From: Agrobacterium vaccinii | Lineage (GTDB): Bacteria; Pseudomonadota; Alphaproteobacteria; Rhizobiales; Rhizobiaceae | Assembly (NCBI RefSeq): GCF_021310995.1 | Contig: NZ_CP054150.1 | Span: 2,418,001 to 2,482,000 of the forward strand | Direction of reading: 5' to 3' | DNA: 64,000 bases | Part shown: positions 17,151-26,943 of the stretch, piece by piece | Layout of the letters: each line of letters starts with the position of its first letter | Position numbering within the stretch: the first letter of the stretch is position 1 | Notes under the pieces: model-generated | What the model was told of the DNA's origin: nothing | Seen by the model: only the letters and a program-made list of their open reading frames with translations | Databases searched by the model: none | Translations under genes and position numbers: made by a program

Positions 17151-17193
17151 GACGTAAACGAAACTGACGTCAGGCAACAAAGATATTGGAAAT

Positions 17194-17370
17194 TTAATGC
17201 TTCGTGGAGGCTTGCAGCCTCTGCATTTCGTCCTTCAGGCGCAGTTTCTTGCGTTTAAGATCCACAATCTGCTTATCATCCGAAGAGGGGGAAGCGAGAA
17301 CGGTTTCGAGCTCCTCCTCAAGAGCACCGTGTTTCTTTTCCAGCGATGCTATATGAGCCTGAATGGTCAT
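17194..17370 (-). CDS. YdcH-type DUF465 protein (copy 1)
   Basis: A 58-residue protein, MTIQAHIASLEKKHGALEEE at the N-terminus and RKKLRLKDEMQRLQ near the C-terminus, matching the YdcH/DUF465 family. These are small helical-hairpin cytosolic proteins of unknown function. The charged heptads (LEKKH...LEEELE) suggest a coiled coil. It is divergent from a second DUF465 gene at 17607, with 236 bp between the starts. Confidence 0.85.
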   Translation of the reverse strand: MTIQAHIASLEKKHGALEEELETVLASPSSDDKQIVDLKRKKLRLKDEMQRLQASTKH

Positions 17371-17606
17371 GCGGCACGTCCTTCCTTGTTGAACCTACCT
17401 CCAGCGCTCCATCGCTGGAGTTTCAGGTTTACGACACCAATGTGACATGGAACGCCTCCCTTGTCGAAGGAGAAATCAAGGCAATATCTGGGCAAAATGC
17501 TGACACGGGAAACTTCCCGTTACCGTCATTTGGTGGTACAGGCACCAAGACCGACAACAAAATGGCCGGATGGCGGTCCGGTTGTACCATATGGGGAAGA
17601 CAAGAG

Positions 17607-17810
17607 ATGCCCGATCAGGATCAGGCCGACGTTCGGCTGGTACTTGCGCGACTTCGCCAGGAACATGAAGATTACGATGCGGCGATCAACGCCATGATCC
17701 AGACCAACTGCGAAGCCTTGCGCATTCAGCGGATGAAGAAGAAGAAGCTGGTCATCAAGGACAAGATGACCCATATCGAAGACCAGATTATTCCTGATAT
17801 CATTGCCTGA
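17607..17810 (+). CDS. YdcH-type DUF465 protein (copy 2)
   Basis: A 67-residue helical protein with RLRQEHEDYDAAINAMI and the hallmark RMKKKKLVIKDKMTHIEDQI of the DUF465/YdcH family. The frame is open upstream, but ATG 17607 (MPDQDQADVRL), preceded by GGGAAGACAAG, fits the family length. It lies 15 bp before purE and so is likely co-transcribed with purEK. It is divergent from its paralogue at 17194-17370; the function is unknown. Confidence 0.85.
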   Translation: MPDQDQADVRLVLARLRQEHEDYDAAINAMIQTNCEALRIQRMKKKKLVIKDKMTHIEDQIIPDIIA

Positions 17811-17825
17811 TACGGAGATTGACCG

Positions 17826-18326
17826 TTGAGCACAGAGACACCGCCCGTCGCCATCATCATGGGTAGCCAGTCCGACTGGGAAACCATGAAAAACGCCGCC
17901 GACACGCTGGATGCGCTGGATGTGGAATATGAAGCCCGCATCATTTCCGCCCACCGCACGCCCGAGCGTATGTTCAGCTTTGCCAGCGGCGCGCGCGCGG
18001 AAGGCTTCAAGGTCATCATCGCCGGTGCCGGTGGTGCGGCCCATCTGCCGGGCATGACAGCAGCGCTGACGCCGCTTCCGGTGTTCGGTGTTCCCGTGCA
18101 GTCCAAGACCATGTCGGGGCAGGACAGCCTCTACTCCATCGTGCAGATGCCCGCCGGCATTCCCGTCGGCACGCTCGCCATCGGTCGCGCTGGCGCTATC
18201 AATGCCGCCCTTCTGGCCGCAGCGGTGCTTGCGCTATCGGACGAAGACCTCGCCGACCGGTTGGATGACTACCGTGCCCGCCAGACGGCAGCGATTGCCG
18301 AATATCCCCTGGATAGCGCGCAATGA
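17826..18326 (+). CDS. purE: N5-carboxyaminoimidazole ribonucleotide mutase
   Basis: Converts N5-CAIR to CAIR in purine synthesis. The protein has 166 residues. The N-terminal [14 protein letters not shown] and [13 protein letters not shown] are the CAIR- and phosphate-binding signatures of class I Pur[12 protein letters not shown] follows. The start is TTG at 17826, with GGAG about 8 bp upstream; the next ATG falls inside the conserved GSQSDW motif. purK follows with a 4-bp ATGA overlap. Confidence 0.96.
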   Translation: MSTETPPVAIIMGSQSDWETMKNAADTLDALDVEYEARIISAHRTPERMFSFASGARAEGFKVIIAGAGGAAHLPGMTAALTPLPVFGVPVQSKTMSGQDSLYSIVQMPAGIPVGTLAIGRAGAINAALLAAAVLALSDEDLADRLDDYRARQTAAIAEYPLDSAQ

Positions 18327-19432
18327 CAGCGACGACTTCAGGCAAATCACGAACCATCGGCATTATCGGTGGCGGTCAGCTCGCCCGTATGCTGGCCATG
18401 GCCGCAGCCCGCCTCAACTTCCGCACCATCGTGCTGGAACCGCAGGCCGACTGTCCCGCTGCCCAGATCTGCAACCGCCAGATCGTCGCCGCCTATGACG
18501 ACGAAAAGGCGCTGAGCGAACTTGCCAGCGTGTGCGACGTCGTCACCTACGAGTTTGAAAACGTCCCGGTGGTTGCCGCCGAAATGCTGGCCGCCTCCGT
18601 CGCCGTCTACCCGCCCCCGCGCGCACTCAGCGCCTCGCAGGACCGGCTGACGGAAAAGAGCTTCCTCAACGATTGCGGGATTCCAACTGCCGGTTTTCGC
18701 CAAGTGGACAATCAGGCCGAACTGGAAGCAGCGCTATCCGAATTCGGCGGCAAGGGCGTTCTGAAGACCCGTCGCATGGGGTATGACGGCAAGGGCCAGC
18801 GTGTCTTCAAAGGTGGCGAAGACCTGACCGGTGCGTTCGATGCGTTGGGCGGCGTACCGCTCATTCTGGAGAGCTTCGTTGCTTTCGAGCGTGAAATATC
18901 GATCATCGCCACACGGTTCATCGATGGCACGGTGACCTGCTACGACCCCGCTGAAAACGTTCATCTGGGCGGAATTCTCCACACCTCCACCGTTCCCGCC
19001 AAGCTTTCCGAGGCCGCAAGAGCCGTCGCGGTGCAATCTGCGGAGAAGCTTCTCGCGGCGCTTGATTACGTCGGCGTCGTCGGCATCGAGTTTTTCGTTC
19101 TGGACGACGGATCTCTGGTTGCCAATGAAATGGCCCCCCGCGTTCACAACACCGGCCACTGGACGGAGGCCGCCTGTGTGGTCTCGCAGTTCGAGCAGCA
19201 TATTCGCGCCGTTGCAGGGCTTGTCCCCGGCTCCACAGAGCGCCATTCGGACTGCGTCATGACCAATCTGATCGGTGATGACGTTGATGATGTGCCGCAA
19301 TGGCTCGCCCAAAAGGACTGCCTCGTGCATCTCTATGGCAAGACGGAAGCGCGTGCAGGCCGCAAGATGGGCCACGTGACGCAACTCCTGAATGCCGGAA
19401 AACCCGGTGTTTCCAGCCAAATTGACTCTTAG
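18323..19432 (+). CDS. purK: N5-carboxyaminoimidazole ribonucleotide synthase
   Basis: ATP-grasp ligase that makes N5-CAIR from AIR, bicarbonate and ATP, feeding PurE. The protein has 369 residues. N-terminal [20 protein letters not shown] is the nucleotide-binding signature; [12 protein letters not shown] and [26 protein letters not shown] belong to the ATP-grasp domain. It overlaps purE by 4 bp. A small stem (AGCGTG/CACGCT, 19431-19446) begins at the stop codon, and a terminator follows. Confidence 0.96.
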   Translation: MTATTSGKSRTIGIIGGGQLARMLAMAAARLNFRTIVLEPQADCPAAQICNRQIVAAYDDEKALSELASVCDVVTYEFENVPVVAAEMLAASVAVYPPPRALSASQDRLTEKSFLNDCGIPTAGFRQVDNQAELEAALSEFGGKGVLKTRRMGYDGKGQRVFKGGEDLTGAFDALGGVPLILESFVAFEREISIIATRFIDGTVTCYDPAENVHLGGILHTSTVPAKLSEAARAVAVQSAEKLLAALDYVGVVGIEFFVLDDGSLVANEMAPRVHNTGHWTEAACVVSQFEQHIRAVAGLVPGSTERHSDCVMTNLIGDDVDDVPQWLAQKDCLVHLYGKTEARAGRKMGHVTQLLNAGKPGVSSQIDS

Positions 19433-19483
19433 CGTGTTGACACGCTGGGGATGACAAGGTAATTGCCTGCCAACCGAAAAGAG

Positions 19484-19505
19484 CGCGCCCTCGTAGCGCG
19501 TTTTT
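19484..19505 (+). terminator. Probable terminator after purEK
   Basis: CGCGC (19484-19488) pairs with GCGCG (19496-19500), followed by five T. The stem is short but GC-only. Confidence 0.6.
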
Positions 19506-19559
19506 GATTGTTTAGATATGCGTGGCAAGAAGCGTCACGCCAAACTGCGGACCAGTAAA

Positions 19560-19685
19560 ATGAAGATCAAGAACTCGCTTAAAGCGCTTAAGGCCCGTCA
19601 CCGCGATAACCGTCTGGTTCGCCGCAAGGGCCGCGTCTACATCATCAACAAGATGAACCCACGTTTCAAGGCTCGTCAGGGCTGA
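19560..19685 (+). CDS. rpmJ: 50S ribosomal protein L36
   Basis: A 41-residue protein, [20 protein letters not shown] at the start and [13 protein letters not shown] at the end. It is the zinc-free L36 type: it has no cysteines, as is normal for Rhizobiales. Monocistronic between purK and a TPR gene. Confidence 0.95.
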   Translation: MKIKNSLKALKARHRDNRLVRRKGRVYIINKMNPRFKARQG

Positions 19686-19786
19686 TTACCGGGTGTATCT
19701 GTGCCCGCCTTGTCGTGGCGGATCACATTGTTGATAGACCACAAAATTTGATTTCATAATTGGCGCAGCCGGATTATTCTGTCCGT

Positions 19787-20404
19787 ATGCGCCAGTTTTG
19801 TTTTTATGCCCTTCTCGCCGCCTGTCTCGCAACATCTGCGAGCGCCGAGCCTCTGACGACAGCCTCCCCTGCTGCCGATTCGCCCCCCACGGCTCAAGCG
19901 ACGACACCACCGGCAACGCTATCCGACGACGCGGTCACCGGCCTGTTTTCCAGTCTCAGAAAAGAACGCGACGCCCAAAAGGCACGTGTCATCGCCAACG
20001 AGATTGTCGGCGAGTGGACCGATTCGGGCAGTGCAACGATCAATCTTCTGATGAAATGGTCGCAGGAAGCCGCCGAAGAAAAGCGCAAGGCTGCGACTTA
20101 CGATTTTCTGGATCAGGCTATTCTACTGGAGCCGGATTATGCCGAGGCATGGTATCGCCGCGCATTGGTGCATTTTGCCGATGGTGATACCCGCAAGGCC
20201 ATGTCGGACCTAAACCAGACGCTGGAAAAAGAGCCGCGCTACTTCCCCGCCCTCGCCAGCCTTGCCAATATTCTCGAAAGCTCAGAGCGCAATGAACTCG
20301 CTTTGAAGGTATGGGAGCAATACCTCGCGATCTACCCAGCCGACAAAGAAGCGCAGAAGGAAGCCAGCGATCTCTCGGAGAAGCTGGCGGGAACGCGCAG
20401 CTAA
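19787..20404 (+). CDS. Exported tetratricopeptide-repeat protein
   Basis: A 205-residue protein with signal peptide MRQFCFYALLAACLATSASA (about 20 residues). LLAAC could also be a lipobox, but the hydrophobic run continues to an AxA-type site. A Thr/Pro/Ala-rich linker follows, then TPR helices from about residue 105, including AILLEPDYAEAWYRRALVHF and EPRYFPALASLANILESS. Probably a periplasmic scaffold. ATG 19787 is chosen over TTG 19760 because it starts the signal peptide. Partner unknown. Confidence 0.8.
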   Translation: MRQFCFYALLAACLATSASAEPLTTASPAADSPPTAQATTPPATLSDDAVTGLFSSLRKERDAQKARVIANEIVGEWTDSGSATINLLMKWSQEAAEEKRKAATYDFLDQAILLEPDYAEAWYRRALVHFADGDTRKAMSDLNQTLEKEPRYFPALASLANILESSERNELALKVWEQYLAIYPADKEAQKEASDLSEKLAGTRS

Positions 20405-20433
20405 CATCAGCCGGTTAGCAAAATGCGATTGCC

Positions 20434-21429
20434 TTAAGCGACTCCGATGCGCAAGAGATCGTGGAAGTGCACCAGGCCGATGGGGCGATTGTCTTCATCG
20501 ATCACGATCAGCGCGCCGATATGATGCTTTTCCAGCGTCGCCAGCGCAGCCGTTGCCAGAACGTTTCTGGTCACCGTCTTCGGGGTTGCCGTCATGATGT
20601 CATCGACGGCAAGCTCCGACAGATTGCGCGTCAAATTGCGCGCCATGTCGCCCTCGGTGACGATGCCGCAGAGACGGCCCTCGTCATCCAGCACAGCCAC
20701 GCAACCGAAATGCTTGCGCGCCAGAACGCCGATGGCGTCCTGAAGCGGTGTGCCCTTGGCCACCAGCGGCAGGCGCTCGCCCGTATGCATGATATCGCCG
20801 ACAAGCGCGAGGCTCGCGCCGAGTTTTCCGCCCGGATGAAAGACGCGGAAATCACCCGCGGTAAAGCTGCGCGCTTCCAGCAACGCGATGGCCAACGCAT
20901 CCCCCAGCGCGAGCTGCATCATGGTCGAGGTGGTGGGCGCAAGACCGTGCGGGCACGCCTCCTGCTCGTTCGGGATCAGCAGCACGATATCTGACGACTT
21001 CGCGAGAGAGGCATCGGGCGCGCAGGTCAGCGCAATCAGCGGAATGGAGAAGCGGCGGGTGTAGTTGATGATGCTGCGAAGCTCGACGCTCTCACCGCCC
21101 TTGGAAATGGCCAGCACCACATCATTGCCGCCGATCATGCCCAGATCGCCGTGGTTGGCTTCTGCCGCATGCACGAAGAAGGCAGGCGTTCCCGTTGACG
21201 CGAAGGTCGCCGCCAGCTTGGCACCGATATGCCCGCTTTTGCCAACACCCGTGATGATGAGCCGTCCGCCGGATTTACCGATGGTCTCCACGGCCCGCGC
21301 GAAACCATCTCCAAGTTCGCCCAGAAGCGCGTTTTCCAGCGCAATCAGGCCATTCTTCTCGATAGACACGGTCCGCAATGCAGACTCGACGGCATCGTTT
21401 TCAACCAGTGTGACAGCTCTCGTAATCAT
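20434..21429 (-). CDS. kdsD: D-arabinose-5-phosphate isomerase (KpsF/GutQ family)
   Basis: Interconverts ribulose 5-phosphate and arabinose 5-phosphate, the first step toward the lipopolysaccharide sugar Kdo. The protein has 331 residues. The SIS domain (GGRLIITGVGKSGHIGAKLA, about 56-75; HAAEANHGDLGMI; SKGGESVELR) is followed by two CBS domains (about 210-325). This is the full KpsF/GutQ/KdsD layout. No other Kdo or capsule genes are adjacent, so the housekeeping KdsD role is the likely one. ATG 21429. Confidence 0.93.
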   Translation of the reverse strand: MITRAVTLVENDAVESALRTVSIEKNGLIALENALLGELGDGFARAVETIGKSGGRLIITGVGKSGHIGAKLAATFASTGTPAFFVHAAEANHGDLGMIGGNDVVLAISKGGESVELRSIINYTRRFSIPLIALTCAPDASLAKSSDIVLLIPNEQEACPHGLAPTTSTMMQLALGDALAIALLEARSFTAGDFRVFHPGGKLGASLALVGDIMHTGERLPLVAKGTPLQDAIGVLARKHFGCVAVLDDEGRLCGIVTEGDMARNLTRNLSELAVDDIMTATPKTVTRNVLATAALATLEKHHIGALIVIDEDNRPIGLVHFHDLLRIGVA

Positions 21430-21570
21430 GCCCGGACTGATACTCTTTTCAATAAACGGTGTCTATCGGCCAAGCGCGCAGTTTGACGACTATCATGCGG
21501 GATTGGTCAACCAGATGTTAACCACATGCTTTTACTTTCGGGTAATAAATGGAAACGGGTCGAAGTGAGC

Positions 21571-23088
21571 ATGGTTGATAAAAGCACCGCAGGACGTCTG
21601 TCGACGTGGCGGAAGGCAGCGGCAGCGCTGTTGGCTTGCACCGTGCTGTGCCCGGCGGTGGAGGCGTTTGCGCAGTCAGCCACGCCGCCGCAGACATCGC
21701 CTGCCACCACACGCCCTTTGACCAGCGCAGACCCCTACTTTGGCCAGAACGATCTGTCCGTCATCGATCCTGACAGCAACAGCATCCAACGACAGCAAGC
21801 CCAGACCGACCGCACCGGCGACACGACCACGACGGGCGGCGTTCGCCCACCCTATACACCCGGCGGCGCGGTGGTCGAGCCGACAGATGAAGCGATCGAA
21901 TCCATCGATACCCGCGAAAACACGTTTGAGCCAACCGTCGATGGCGGCGAGAACGCCACGATAGACGATGGCACCGCCCCCGGCATCCGCGTGGGAACAC
22001 TGACCCTGCGTCCCTCGATCAGCCAGACGCTGAACCATGAGAACAAGACATTCGCCAACGGCTCCACAAGCCGCAACTATCTGACCTCGGAAATTCGCGG
22101 CACGCTGACCAGTGACTGGGCCCGCCACGCACTGACGATCACCGGCGATGGGGCCTATCAGCGCAATCTCGGCGGCAGCAGCGCAGGTGAGGAGCCGAGC
22201 GCCAATATCGGTGCCGATCTGCGCCTCGACCTTGGCGATGGCACGGAGGCGCACCTCACCGCCGGATATGCCTTCAGCCGTGAAGATACCAATGATCCCA
22301 ACGCCGTCTCTGGCGCTTCGGTGCAGGGCGGCGAACATGTGTTTACCGGCGGCGCATCCGTGGAGCGCAATGTCGGCATATTGAAAGCTCTTGCGGCTCT
22401 CGATCTTTCCCGCACGATTTACACGGATGCAAAGGGCGTCAATGGGCAGGCGATCAGCCTCAGCGATCGCGACCGCTACGGCGCGGGCATTCGCGGACGG
22501 CTGGGCTACGAACTGTCCCCTGCCCTCATACCCTTCCTCGAGGTCACGGCTGGCCTGACGAATTACGACCAGACGCGGGACAACACCGGTTATGAACGGT
22601 CATCCCAATCCTACGGCGCGAAAGTGGGTGCGCAAATCGATCTGGGCGAGAAGCTGAAGGGCGAAGCGGCCATCGGCTATCTCCGCAAGGGTTATGACGA
22701 CAACAGGCTTTCCGCAATCGACGCGCTGACCATTGATGGCAACGTTGTATGGTCACCGCAGCGCGGCACGAATGTCAGCCTGGGCCTTCGCACCACCATC
22801 GAGGATTTCGCGGGCGGCGCAAGCAGCGGCTGGATTTCTCGGCAATTGACGGCTGGTCTGACACAGCAGTTGCGAAGTGATCTCGTGGCAAGACTGACCG
22901 CCGGAATAGAGCGCCGCTCCTACCTCACATCCAGCATTCAGGATGAAACCGAATATGTCGCCGGGGCCGGGCTGACATGGAGCATCAATCGCTATCTCGA
23001 TCTGACCACCGATATCAGCTACGAGACGACCCCGGTGACCGACAACAGGCAGTGGCGCATCGGCGCCGGTCTGACACTGCGGCGCTAA
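21571..23088 (+). CDS. Outer-membrane beta-barrel protein (COG5338-like)
   Basis: A 505-residue exported protein. Residues 1-35 (MVDKSTAGRLSTWRKAAAAL...AFAQS) form a signal peptide. A disordered Thr/Pro/Asp-rich region (about 36-145) follows. From about residue 150 there are alternating amphipathic strands ending in aromatic residues, closing with WRIGAGLTLRR, as expected for an outer-membrane barrel. It matches the COG5338/BBP2-type beta-barrel group of Rhizobiales. ATG 21526 is possible upstream but would add 15 residues before the signal peptide. Substrate or role unknown. Confidence 0.78.
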   Translation: MVDKSTAGRLSTWRKAAAALLACTVLCPAVEAFAQSATPPQTSPATTRPLTSADPYFGQNDLSVIDPDSNSIQRQQAQTDRTGDTTTTGGVRPPYTPGGAVVEPTDEAIESIDTRENTFEPTVDGGENATIDDGTAPGIRVGTLTLRPSISQTLNHENKTFANGSTSRNYLTSEIRGTLTSDWARHALTITGDGAYQRNLGGSSAGEEPSANIGADLRLDLGDGTEAHLTAGYAFSREDTNDPNAVSGASVQGGEHVFTGGASVERNVGILKALAALDLSRTIYTDAKGVNGQAISLSDRDRYGAGIRGRLGYELSPALIPFLEVTAGLTNYDQTRDNTGYERSSQSYGAKVGAQIDLGEKLKGEAAIGYLRKGYDDNRLSAIDALTIDGNVVWSPQRGTNVSLGLRTTIEDFAGGASSGWISRQLTAGLTQQLRSDLVARLTAGIERRSYLTSSIQDETEYVAGAGLTWSINRYLDLTTDISYETTPVTDNRQWRIGAGLTLRR

Positions 23089-23090
23089 AA

Positions 23091-23116
23091 CAAAAATCCC
23101 GGCGCGAGGCCGGGAT
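23091..23116 (-). terminator. Rho-independent terminator of galU
   Basis: ATCCCGGC (23096-23103) pairs with GCCGGGAT (23109-23116). On the minus strand it is followed by TTTTTG. It lies between convergent genes. Confidence 0.75.
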
Positions 23117-23139
23117 ATCTGCATTTCGATAGAAAACTA

Positions 23140-24030
23140 TCACTTCAGCCTGTCGACGAGGGCCTTCAAAGGTCCTTCGATGGTTGGGCGAATATCGCCA
23201 CGTTCCAGCGCAAAAGCGACGTTGGCGAGGATGAAACCATCCTTGGCGCCGCAATCGAATGTTTCGCCGTTGAAGCTGTAACCGGCAAATTCCTGGGATT
23301 TCGCCAGCGTCAACATGCCATCGGTCAACTGAATCTCGTTGCCCGCACCGCGTTCCTGGTTTTCGAGAATGTCGAAAATCTCCGGCTGCAGAATATAACG
23401 GCCATTGATGTAGAAGTTGGAAGGAGCCGTGCCCTTGGCTGGCTTTTCCACCATCTGCGTGATCTTGAAACCGTCATTACCCACGGCGTCACCAACACCG
23501 ACAATACCGTATTTGTGCGTCTGGTCGGGCTCGCACTCCTGAACCGCCACGACGTTGCCACCTGTCTGATCATAAAGATCGACCATGCCCTTGAGGCAGC
23601 TTTTTTCTGAATGCATGATCATATCAGGCAACAGAACCGCAAACGGCTCGTCGCCGACAATGTCACGCGCACACCATACAGCGTGGCCAAGACCGAGCGG
23701 CACCTGCTGACGCGTGAAGCTTGCCGTGCCCGCCTTTGGCAGAAGACCGGCCAGCAGGGTCAGTTCGGCATTTTTGTTGCGCTCGCGCAGCATCTGCTCA
23801 AGTTCGAACTGAATGTCGAAGTAGTCTTCGATCACCCCTTTCCCACGGCCCGTTACGAAAACGAAATGCTCGATACCGGCTTCAGCTGCCTCATCCACCA
23901 CATATTGGATGACCGGCTTGTCGACCACGGTCAGCATTTCCTTCGGAACCGCCTTGGTTGCCGGCAGGAAACGCGTTCCAAGACCCGCCACCGGGAAAAC
24001 TGCTTTCCGAATTTTCTTCTGTTCTACCAC
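23140..24030 (-). CDS. galU: UTP-glucose-1-phosphate uridylyltransferase
   Basis: Makes UDP-glucose from UTP and glucose 1-phosphate for exopolysaccharide, cyclic glucan and lipopolysaccharide synthesis. The protein has 296 residues. The nucleotidyltransferase signature [20 protein letters not shown] (about 11-30) is followed by [17 protein letters not shown], and [20 protein letters not shown] sits in the sugar-binding half. The start is GTG 24030, with AGGAGG at 24036-24041 on the minus strand at ideal spacing. It ends before a shared hairpin. Confidence 0.96.
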   Translation of the reverse strand: MVEQKKIRKAVFPVAGLGTRFLPATKAVPKEMLTVVDKPVIQYVVDEAAEAGIEHFVFVTGRGKGVIEDYFDIQFELEQMLRERNKNAELTLLAGLLPKAGTASFTRQQVPLGLGHAVWCARDIVGDEPFAVLLPDMIMHSEKSCLKGMVDLYDQTGGNVVAVQECEPDQTHKYGIVGVGDAVGNDGFKITQMVEKPAKGTAPSNFYINGRYILQPEIFDILENQERGAGNEIQLTDGMLTLAKSQEFAGYSFNGETFDCGAKDGFILANVAFALERGDIRPTIEGPLKALVDRLK

Positions 24031-24228
24031 ACGTTCCTCCTGGGAGACTCAACTGCATCAATAATCGCGCACGACTTTGTTATCCCAAAAGTGGCAAACT
24101 TTTGTAAAAGATGACGTTACCTTTGGTTAATGGTAAAGAATTTGTTGACTTTGAATTGCTAAAACATCGCTAAGCCCGATGCGTATCTCGCAATCGAACT
24201 GAAATTCGAGAGAAACGAAAGACTGCCG

Positions 24229-25464
24229 ATGAAAAAGCTGATCCTTTCCCCCATCCGCTCCCAAGTCCGTAAATTTGGCTGCATCGCGTTTGCGGGTATC
24301 GCAATCGCGCTTGCGCCAGCGCCTGCCAATGCCGATGCAGGCTTCCGCCAGTGGATCAACCAGTTCTATGCCACCGCCGCCAAGGAAGGCATCAGCAAAT
24401 CGACCTATCAGAAGGCTTTTGCCGGTGTGACAGAGCCCGACCCGGACGCGCTGCGCAAGGCAACCTTTCAGCCCGAATTTACCACTAAAATCTGGGATTA
24501 CGTCGATAGCCGCGTGAACCCTTACACGGTGCGCATCGGCCGTGAAATGAAGATGAAGCACGCCACGACGCTCAACTGGATCGAGCGTAACTTCAAGGTG
24601 GACAAGCATGTCATCCTCGCCATCTGGTCGATGGAATCCAATTACGGCGCGGTTTTGGAAAAGCCGGAACGCCTGCACAATATTCCGCAGGCGCTGGCAA
24701 CCCTTGCCTATTCGGACCCCAGACGCGGCAAGTTCGCCCGCACGCAGCTGATCGCAGCCCTGAAAATCCTTCAGAACGGTGACGTGACGCCGAAGCAGCT
24801 GACCGGCTCCTGGGCTGGCGCCATGGGCCACACACAGTTCATTCCCACAAGCTATCTGCTTTATGCGGTTGATGCTGATGGTAACGGCAAGCGCGACATC
24901 TGGCACTCCATTCCTGATGCGCTGGCAACGGCTGCCAATCTCTTGGCCAAAAACGGTTGGGAACCGGGCCGCACCTGGGGTTACGAAACTGTCGTTCCAA
25001 ATGGTGGCGGACGTTATGAGGGCCAGACCAAGAGCATGGCCGAGTGGCAGAAGCTCGGTTTCGCGCGCCCCAGCGGCAAGGGCTTTCCACGCGGTGCAGA
25101 CCGCGCCATGCTGAAAATGCAAGGCGGTGCCAATGGCCCAGGCTTCCTGATGACGAAGAACTTCTTCACCATCAAGAAATACAATTCGTCGGATAGCTAC
25201 GCTCTGGCCGTTGGCCTTCTGGCGGATGAAATCGCTGGAACCGGCGGCATGCAGCAGCGCTGGCCACGCCCGGACAACACGCTGGACGTAAAAGAAAAGT
25301 TTGAATTGCAAACCCGCATGAAAGAACTTGGCTATTACGATGGCGAGGTCGATGGCAATTTCGGCTCCGGTTCCAAGGCGGCCATCAGCGCCATCCAGAA
25401 ACGTATGGGCATGGAAAACGATGGCGAGCCCTCGCGACTGTTGCTGCGCGCCCTGCGCAATTGA
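24229..25464 (+). CDS. Lytic murein transglycosylase, MltB-like
   Basis: Cuts the MurNAc-GlcNAc bond of peptidoglycan in the periplasm, forming anhydro-muropeptides. The protein has 411 residues: signal peptide about 1-36 (ends PAPANADA), SLT_2-type catalytic domain about 37-335 with catalytic Glu136 in IWSMESNYGAV and the GAMGHTQFIPTSYL motif, and a C-terminal peptidoglycan-binding domain (about 345-405, KELGYYDGEVDGNFGSGSKAA). There is no lipobox, so it is soluble rather than lipid-anchored. It is followed 60 bp later by a DUF459 gene that may also act on the envelope. Confidence 0.93.
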   Translation: MKKLILSPIRSQVRKFGCIAFAGIAIALAPAPANADAGFRQWINQFYATAAKEGISKSTYQKAFAGVTEPDPDALRKATFQPEFTTKIWDYVDSRVNPYTVRIGREMKMKHATTLNWIERNFKVDKHVILAIWSMESNYGAVLEKPERLHNIPQALATLAYSDPRRGKFARTQLIAALKILQNGDVTPKQLTGSWAGAMGHTQFIPTSYLLYAVDADGNGKRDIWHSIPDALATAANLLAKNGWEPGRTWGYETVVPNGGGRYEGQTKSMAEWQKLGFARPSGKGFPRGADRAMLKMQGGANGPGFLMTKNFFTIKKYNSSDSYALAVGLLADEIAGTGGMQQRWPRPDNTLDVKEKFELQTRMKELGYYDGEVDGNFGSGSKAAISAIQKRMGMENDGEPSRLLLRALRN

Positions 25465-25525
25465 CAGACTTGGCTTGCGGCCTCAGACTTAGAAGACAAT
25501 AAAAAACGCCCAGGAGGCTAACGCC

Positions 25526-26755
25526 GTGGTGCACAAGACTGCAGGCAATTTTTGGAGGATAACACGGCGCGGAAGTGCCGTGTTTTTGTCCCTCGTCATC
25601 TGCCTGCCGGTGACATCGCAGGTTGCCCAAGCGCAGGAAATGCGCGAGCGTCGCACCCTGTTCGAAATGATGTTCGGCAGCCCCAACCGGCGCGATGACC
25701 GCATGTATGCGCCCGACAGAGAGCAGCCGAGAATGCGCAGGCAGCCCTCACGGGAAAATCGCGCCGTAACCCGCCCACAGGCACCGCGCAAGACGCCATC
25801 CGTGGTCCAGATGCGCACCGAAAAGCCCGGCCCCGTTGCCAAGCTTGAAAATGCTCGCCGTGTTCTCGTGGTGGGTGATTTTCTGGCCGGGGCCATGGGC
25901 GAAGCGCTGGTTTCGACCTTTGAAAGCTCACCCGCCATTGCAGTAGATGTGCGCTCCAACGGTTCCTCCGGCCTTGTGCGCACGGATTATTACGACTGGT
26001 TTTCCATTCTTCCACAATTCATCAAGGAAACCAGCCCCGCGACCATTATCATCATGCTGGGCTCCAATGACCGCCAGCAGATGGTCATGGGCGATGTCAA
26101 AGAAAAATACGGCACCGACCTCTGGCTCAAGGAATATGAGCGCCGCATCGATGCGCTGATTGCGCTGGCCAAACGTCAGCAGGTACCCGTTCTCTGGGTC
26201 GGCCTTCCGGCCTTCCAGTCGCCGTCATTGACCGCCGATTTCGTGAATTTCAACCGCCTATACCGCAGCCATATCGAAAAGGCGGGCGGAGAATTCGTGG
26301 ATGTCTGGGACGGCTTCGTCGATGAGGCCGGAAAATTCGTGACGACCGGGTCCGATGTCAACGGCCAGCAGGCGCGCCTGCGCGAGGCAGACGGCATCGG
26401 CATGACGCAGGCGGGCAAACAGAAACTGGCCTTCTACGTCGAAAAATTCGTCCGCCGCCACCTGGATGGCGCAGGCCCCGATCTGATGAAACTCGACGGC
26501 AGCAATCTACCAGCGCTCACCTCCCTCCCGGCGCTGGGCATAGACGCCCAACAGGTCCGCACGCAGCCTATCAGCCTCACCGACCCCGACCTCGATGGTG
26601 GCGATGTGCTATTGGGAGGCAAAACCCCTCCCAAACTCTCCGTCATGGAATCCCCTCGCGAAAAACTAACCAAACGCGGCCTGATGGACGACGCCCCGCT
26701 GGGACGGGTGGACGATTACCGCGTGCCCGCGCCTGCGGAGACGGCGGCGAAGTAA
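25526..26755 (+). CDS. DUF459 SGNH-hydrolase-like secreted protein
   Basis: A 409-residue protein with an N-terminal signal (about residues 15-37, ending VAQAQ). A basic Arg/Pro-rich linker (about 40-105) follows, then an SGNH/GDSL-like domain with block III IIMLGSNDRQQM. The block I segment reads VLVVGDFLAGAMG (113-125): the position of the catalytic Ser is Phe119, so ordinary esterase activity is doubtful. The start is GTG 25526 with AGGAGG at 25512-25517. The C-terminal 70 residues are Pro/Leu-rich and probably disordered. It is near the lytic transglycosylase and may be in the same transcript. Confidence 0.8.
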   Translation: MVHKTAGNFWRITRRGSAVFLSLVICLPVTSQVAQAQEMRERRTLFEMMFGSPNRRDDRMYAPDREQPRMRRQPSRENRAVTRPQAPRKTPSVVQMRTEKPGPVAKLENARRVLVVGDFLAGAMGEALVSTFESSPAIAVDVRSNGSSGLVRTDYYDWFSILPQFIKETSPATIIIMLGSNDRQQMVMGDVKEKYGTDLWLKEYERRIDALIALAKRQQVPVLWVGLPAFQSPSLTADFVNFNRLYRSHIEKAGGEFVDVWDGFVDEAGKFVTTGSDVNGQQARLREADGIGMTQAGKQKLAFYVEKFVRRHLDGAGPDLMKLDGSNLPALTSLPALGIDAQQVRTQPISLTDPDLDGGDVLLGGKTPPKLSVMESPREKLTKRGLMDDAPLGRVDDYRVPAPAETAAK

Positions 26756-26943
26756 AGGCGGCGACGTCATCGTCAAGGCCATAGTCAAAGCCGGATTGAT
26801 GAGCTTTTGCCGTTGAATTAGCGTGGGTAAACAAACGGCCGAAGTCTGCCGTTGGCCCGAAGCGGTCATAAATTCGCTCCAGGTAAGAGCAAAAATGACT
26901 CTGATGCGAAGAGGAATGGAACGCCTTGGGAGACGCGTTTGCG

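Noticed and set aside
24127..25311. 394-codon open frame on the minus strand
   Set aside because: Antisense to the lytic transglycosylase, whose motifs, signal peptide and start are clear; the minus-strand translation has no recognisable domain and a composition typical of an antisense frame in GC-rich DNA.
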